Positions 59,597 through 64,000 of a stretch of DNA of 64,000 nucleotides are shown in pieces. The stretch lies in assembly GCF_947500995.1 (NCBI RefSeq), contig NZ_CANMUA010000002.1, forward strand, positions 1 through 64,000. Reading direction: 5' to 3'. Source of the DNA: an uncultured Serinicoccus sp. GTDB lineage: Bacteria > Actinomycetota > Actinomycetes > Actinomycetales > Dermatophilaceae. The notes under the pieces are model-generated. The model had not been told where the DNA came from. It saw only the letters and a program-made list of their open reading frames with translations, and made no database searches. Positions within the stretch are counted from its first letter, which is position 1. Each line of letters begins with the position of its first letter. The translations under genes were made by a program, and so were the position numbers.

Positions 59597-60178
59597 ATCC
59601 TGTCATACGGCTCCGACCAGGCCAGCAGGGAAGCGGAGCCTCGGTCAGCGACTGGCCCAGGACATCGGGACACCGGGCGCAGAAGGCGCACCGCGGCCCG
59701 TGGCAGCAATGACGCTCGCCGTAGCTCGAACCATCCCGTCCGACGTGGGCCAATGGACAACCTTCAATGAGGGTCGCAAACACTGCGCCGGCACGTCGTG
59801 CGCGCCCCTCGTGGGTGCGTCATACCGCCGCGAATGGTCTCGGCGCTCGTTCGGGATTGGCGTCTCGCGCGTCGTGACCCGGCGCGCTTGCGGCGAGAGC
59901 AACTAGACCGCATTCAAGGTCGCCTCGGAAGCCGACCACGTCCACCACCATCTCCGCAGCGACACGGCCACCTTAACCGTCCTCAATGAACCCTGCGCAG
60001 GTCGCGGCGGTCTCGAGCTTGGCTTACGGCTCCGGAGCGAACCACACCCCGTCCTCAGGACCCAACTGGCGTGCTCACTTGGGTGGGGTGCCTCCTTGAT
60101 GGGTCGTGCTCATCTCGTATGAGGTCCCCGTCAGCGAGGGACCGTCCTGCACGTATCCTGCACGCCACGACATAGAGA

Positions 60179-60214
60179 AGGCCCCTGACCAGGGTTTGCG
60201 CTGGTCAGGGGCCT
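60179..60214 (-). terminator. Perfect 14-bp stem hairpin downstream of tRNA-Val
   Basis: aggcccctgaccag-ggtttgcg-ctggtcaggggcct. Confidence 0.85.
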
Positions 60215-60225
60215 ACTGTACTGGT

Positions 60226-60297
60226 GGACGATACTGGGATCGAACCAGTGACCTCTTCCGTGTCAAGGAAGCGCGCTACCGCTGCGCCAATCGTCCC
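60226..60297 (-). tRNA. tRNA-Val(GAC)
   Basis: Minus strand GGGACGATTGGCGCAGCGGTAGCGCGCTTCCTTGACACGGAAGAGGTCACTGGTTCGATCCCAGTATCGTCC; anticodon loop TTGACAC. Confidence 0.93.
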
Positions 60298-60320
60298 TGC
60301 GCGGTGGACCCGCGAGTGCG

Positions 60321-60391
60321 AGGTGGAGACGGGATTCGAACCCGTGTATACGGCTTTGCAGGCCGCTGCCTCGCCTCTCGGCCACTCCACC
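60321..60391 (-). tRNA. tRNA-Cys(GCA)
   Basis: Minus strand GGTGGAGTGGCCGAGAGGCGAGGCAGCGGCCTGCAAAGCCGTATACACGGGTTCGAATCCCGTCTCCACCT; anticodon loop CTGCAAA. Confidence 0.93.
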
Positions 60392-60418
60392 GTGAGGCAT
60401 CTGGTGGTGCTGCCTCAG

Positions 60419-60491
60419 AGCGGATGACCGGGCTCGAACCGGCGACCTCAACCTTGGCAAGGTTGCGCTCTACCAACTGAGCTACATCCGC
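60419..60491 (-). tRNA. tRNA-Gly(GCC)
   Basis: Minus strand GCGGATGTAGCTCAGTTGGTAGAGCGCAACCTTGCCAAGGTTGAGGTCGCCGGTTCGAGCCCGGTCATCCGCT; anticodon loop TTGCCAA. Confidence 0.94.
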
Positions 60492-60582
60492 CTGCTCCGC
60501 TGTCACCAGCGGCGCGAGAAGAAACACTATCCGACGGGCGCGGACGATTCCAAATCACCTCGCGCGGCGCGCCGCGCAGCGC

Positions 60583-61707
60583 TCATCGCGGCCCCGGTAT
60601 GCCGTCCATGGCGGCGATCCGACGCCCCTCCTCGTCGTCGGTCGCGGCGTCGGCGGCGAGCTCGGCCCGGCGCGCCTGGAGGCGGGCCTCCCGGGTGGCG
60701 CGGCGCTCCTCCCACCACTCGTTGACCCGCGCCCGCGGGCCGCGGTACTCCGGCGGCGGCCACAGCCGGCGGATCGCCGCGTTGAGCGAGGCGCCGACGA
60801 GGACCGCGAAGGAGAGGAAGTAGAGGTAGACCATGAGGATGATGGGGGCGGTCAACGGGCCGAAGACCGAGAAGCCGCCGGCGGCGAGCTCGGCCCAGCG
60901 CCGAATGAGGATGGAGCTCACCACCCACAGGAGGATCGTCAGCAGCGCCCCGGGCAGGTCCCGCCAGAACGGCGAGCGCTCGGGGGTGGCGACGTGGAAC
61001 AGCCCGGTGAGGCTGATGATGCCCAGCAGGCCCACCAGCGGCCAGTACAGCTCGAGGAGCAGGTCCAGCCGGGGCGGCAGCCAGCGCAGGAGGTAGCCCG
61101 GGCCGATGAGCAGCAGCGGCAGGGTCAGGCCCATGACCACGGTGGAGGCGAGGTATGCCGTGAGCGAGAGCACGCGGGCGCCGACCGGACCGCGGTGCCC
61201 GCCCTGTCCGTACATGATCGAGATGGCGTCGAGGAAGATGTGCAGCGCCCGCGACCCGGACCACAGGGCGATGAGGAACCCGACCGACAGGTAGTCGCCG
61301 CGGCGGGCGGTGAGGGTCTGCTGGAAGGTCGGCATGATGACCTGCTCCACGGCCTGCGGGGTGAGGAAGGTCAGCGTCCACTGCTCGAGGGCGCTGCTCA
61401 TCCGCTCCAGCGTCTGCGGCCCGAGGAACTCCGAGGCGAAGCCGGCACCGGCGACCAGCGCGACCAGCAGGGGCGGCAGGGACAGCAGCGTGAAGAACGC
61501 GGCCTCGGCCGCCAGCCCGGTCGCCCGGTAGCGGAACGCCACGACGGCGGTCTCGGCGCTCACGCGCACGAGGGGCACCGCCCCCGGCACGGGCGCGATG
61601 ACCCGACGCAGACGACAGCGGAACGTCACGTCCACCACAGTCACAGGCGTCACGCTAGCCCCGTCCGACACAGATGGGGCGGAGGCGTGCCGCTCAGCCA
61701 CCGTCAT
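60583..61707 (-). CDS. YihY/BrkB-family inner membrane protein
   Basis: Multi-TM; YRATGLAAEAAFFTLLSLPPLLVALV...LWSGSRALHIFLDAISIMYG...FGPLTAPIILMVYLYFLSFAVLVGASLNAAI. Confidence 0.88.
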   Translation of the reverse strand: MTVAERHASAPSVSDGASVTPVTVVDVTFRCRLRRVIAPVPGAVPLVRVSAETAVVAFRYRATGLAAEAAFFTLLSLPPLLVALVAGAGFASEFLGPQTLERMSSALEQWTLTFLTPQAVEQVIMPTFQQTLTARRGDYLSVGFLIALWSGSRALHIFLDAISIMYGQGGHRGPVGARVLSLTAYLASTVVMGLTLPLLLIGPGYLLRWLPPRLDLLLELYWPLVGLLGIISLTGLFHVATPERSPFWRDLPGALLTILLWVVSSILIRRWAELAAGGFSVFGPLTAPIILMVYLYFLSFAVLVGASLNAAIRRLWPPPEYRGPRARVNEWWEERRATREARLQARRAELAADAATDDEEGRRIAAMDGIPGPR

Positions 61708-61798
61708 TCCGGGCACCCCCCGGCCCGTAGACTGGGGCGCCGGTGACGGCGCGGTCGACCTTCCGCGACTCCCGCAACAAGAAAGGCCCCACCCCCCG

Positions 61799-63928
61799 AT
61801 GGACCTCTGGCCCGGAACGGCATACCCCCTGGGCGCGACCTTCGACGGACGCGGCACCAACTTCGCCCTCTTCTCCGAGCACGCCACCGCGGTGGACCTG
61901 TGCCTCGTCAACGACCGCTCGATCGAGACCACCGTCCCGCTGACCGAGGTCGACGCGCACGTCTGGCACGGCTACGTCCCCAACTGCCAGCCGGGCCAGC
62001 GCTACGGCTTCCGGGTCCACGGCCCGTACGAGCCCTCCGAGGGCCACCGCTTCAACCCCCACAAGCTGCTCCTGGACCCCTACGCCAAGGCGATCGCCGG
62101 GCAGATCCGCGGGCACCAGGGGCTGTTCGCCTACGACTTCGGCGACCCCTCGTCCTACAACACCGACGACTCGGCGCTGCACACCATGACCTCCGTCGTG
62201 GTCAACCCCTTCTTCGACTGGGGCCACGACCGGCCGCCGCAGCACGCCTACCACGACAGCGTCATCTACGAGGCGCACGTCAAGGGCCTGACGATGAACC
62301 ACCCCGAGGTGCCGCCGGAGATCCGCGGGACGTATGCCGGGGTGGCGCACCCGGCGGTCGTCGACCACCTCACCAGCCTGGGCGTGACGGCGGTGGAGCT
62401 GCTGCCCGTGCACCAGTTCGTCGATGACCCGCACCTGCAGGACCAGGGGCTGTCGAACTATTGGGGCTACAACACCATCGGCTTCCTCGCGCCGCACAAC
62501 GGCTACTCGGCCTACGGGCACCGCGGGCAGCAGGTCACCGAGTTCAAGTCGATGGTCAAGACGCTGCACGAGGCGGGTATCGAGGTCATCCTCGACGTCG
62601 TCTACAACCACACCGCCGAGGGCAACCACCTCGGGCCGACGCTGTCCTTCCGCGGCATCGACAACGCCAGCTACTACCGGCTCGTCGACTACGACAAGGC
62701 CCACTACTACGACACCACGGGCACCGGCAACAGCCTGCTCATGCGCTCCCCGCACGTCCTGCAGCTCATCATGGACAGCCTGCGCTACTGGGTCACCGAG
62801 ATGCACGTGGACGGCTTCCGCTTCGATCTCGCGGCGACCCTCGCGCGGCAGTTCCACGAGGTGGACAAGCTGTCCGCCTTCTTCGACATCGTCCAGCAGG
62901 ACCCGGTCATCTCCCAGGTCAAGCTCATCGCCGAGCCGTGGGACCTCGGGGACGGTGGCTACCAGGTCGGCAACTTCCCGCCGCTGTGGACCGAGTGGAA
63001 CGGCAAGTACCGCGACACCGTCCGCGACTACTGGCGCGGGGCCCCGGCGACCATGGGCGAGTTCGCCTCCCGCATCACCGGCTCCAGCGACCTCTACGAG
63101 CACAGCGGGCGACGCCCCTACGCCTCGATCAACTTCGTCGTCGCCCACGACGGCTTCACCCTGGCCGACCTCGTCTCCTACAACGAGAAGCACAACGAGG
63201 CCAACGGCGAGGGCGGCGCCGACGGCGAGGACCACAACCGGTCGTGGAACTGCGGCGTCGAGGGCCCGACCGACGACCCGGACGTGCGGGCGCTGCGGCT
63301 GCGCCAGCAGAAGAACTTCCTCGCCACCCTCCTGCTCAGCCAGGGGGTGCCCATGCTGGCCCACGGCGACGAGATGGGCCGCACCCAGCACGGCAACAAC
63401 AACGTCTACGCCCAGGACAACGAGCTGGCCTGGATGGACTGGGACCTCGACCCCGACCAGGCCGACCTCCTCGACTTCACCTCCGGGCTCATCGCGCTGC
63501 GCAAGCAGCACCCGGCGTTCCGCCGGCGGCGCTTCTACCTCGGGGACGCCGAGCACGGCGGCCAGAGCGACCTCGGCGACATCCACTGGTACTCCCCCGG
63601 CGGCGAGGTGATGACCGAGGAGCGTTGGCACAGCCGCGAGCAGGCGGTCATGGTCTTCCTCAACGGGGAGGCCATCAGCGAGCGGGACGAGCGGGGCCGC
63701 GAGGTCACCGACGACCACTTCCTGCTGCTCTTCAACGGCCACCACGAGGCCGTCGAGTTCACCGTGCCGGACGGGATGAACACGCCCACCTGGCAGGTCG
63801 TCGTCGACACCAGCGGGGACGAGCTGGACGACGAGGTGCCCTGGGAGACCGGCGGGACGCACGAGGTGCCGCCGCGCGCCGTCGTCGTGCTCCAGGCCAC
63901 GCCGCAGCCCGAGCTCGCCGCCGAGTAG
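61799..63928 (+). CDS. glgX: Glycogen debranching enzyme (GlgX-type, GH13)
   Basis: LWPGTAYPLGATFDGRGTNFALFSEHATAVDLCL...VTAVELLPVHQFVDD...GIEVILDVVYNHTAEGNHLGPTLSFRGIDNASYYRL...VDGFRFDLA...VKLIAEPWDLG. Confidence 0.95.
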   Translation: MDLWPGTAYPLGATFDGRGTNFALFSEHATAVDLCLVNDRSIETTVPLTEVDAHVWHGYVPNCQPGQRYGFRVHGPYEPSEGHRFNPHKLLLDPYAKAIAGQIRGHQGLFAYDFGDPSSYNTDDSALHTMTSVVVNPFFDWGHDRPPQHAYHDSVIYEAHVKGLTMNHPEVPPEIRGTYAGVAHPAVVDHLTSLGVTAVELLPVHQFVDDPHLQDQGLSNYWGYNTIGFLAPHNGYSAYGHRGQQVTEFKSMVKTLHEAGIEVILDVVYNHTAEGNHLGPTLSFRGIDNASYYRLVDYDKAHYYDTTGTGNSLLMRSPHVLQLIMDSLRYWVTEMHVDGFRFDLAATLARQFHEVDKLSAFFDIVQQDPVISQVKLIAEPWDLGDGGYQVGNFPPLWTEWNGKYRDTVRDYWRGAPATMGEFASRITGSSDLYEHSGRRPYASINFVVAHDGFTLADLVSYNEKHNEANGEGGADGEDHNRSWNCGVEGPTDDPDVRALRLRQQKNFLATLLLSQGVPMLAHGDEMGRTQHGNNNVYAQDNELAWMDWDLDPDQADLLDFTSGLIALRKQHPAFRRRRFYLGDAEHGGQSDLGDIHWYSPGGEVMTEERWHSREQAVMVFLNGEAISERDERGREVTDDHFLLLFNGHHEAVEFTVPDGMNTPTWQVVVDTSGDELDDEVPWETGGTHEVPPRAVVVLQATPQPELAAE

Positions 63929-63945
63929 CCGGCATACAGCTGCTG

Positions 63946-64000
63946 CTTCTGGACCTCCGGTTCTGGGGGACGGGCCCCAGAAACAGAGGTCCAGAACCGG
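63946..64000. repeat. Inverted repeat / terminator-like palindrome after glgX
   Basis: cttctggacctccggttctgggg ... ccccagaaacagaggtccagaaccgg. Confidence 0.6.

Noticed and set aside
60205-60527. Small ORFs over 60.2-60.5 kb
   Set aside because: They translate tRNA genes (e.g. TGSNPVSTS, GSIPVSSTS signatures of the T-arm); not coding
61694-63862. 722-aa minus-strand ORF antisense to glgX
   Set aside because: Repetitive Val/Gly/Asp-rich shadow of a confidently assigned GH13 enzyme

Overview
High-GC actinobacterial DNA (Micrococcales-like by protein character; inference only). Nearly the whole window (about 1-60.2 kb) looks like an integrated conjugative or mobile island that ends on the right at a tRNA-Val/Cys/Gly cluster. 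Core-type genes follow (YihY/BrkB-family protein, GlgX-type glycogen debranching enzyme). Layout: (i) a 1915-aa MobF relaxase-helicase with a C-terminal DnaG-type TOPRIM module; (ii) an IS graveyard, including an intact ISL3-family IS with an 8-bp TSD nested inside a decayed IS3-family element; (iii) a minus-strand conjugation operon (VirD4/TraD-like coupling ATPase, M23 + lytic transglycosylase + NlpC/P60 hydrolase, VirB4-like ATPase, SCO6880-like protein, TrbL-like protein); (iv) a LysM + BTAD regulator and a complete Tad/Flp pilus locus in the same orientation; (v) XRE and excisionase-like regulators; (vi) a cargo/defence region with type I R-M (HsdMSR), an IS3 copy, two large divergent uncharacterised genes each with a PD-(D/E)XK-like motif, a coiled-coil + CHAT protease-like protein, and two more PD-(D/E)XK-like proteins, one frameshifted. 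Relics include a tyrosine-recombinase C-terminus and a possible type III PKS C-terminus. The best candidates for an undescribed system are the divergent 1016-aa/820-aa pair and the coiled-coil CHAT gene. All family calls were made by eye from the translations; no database search was run.
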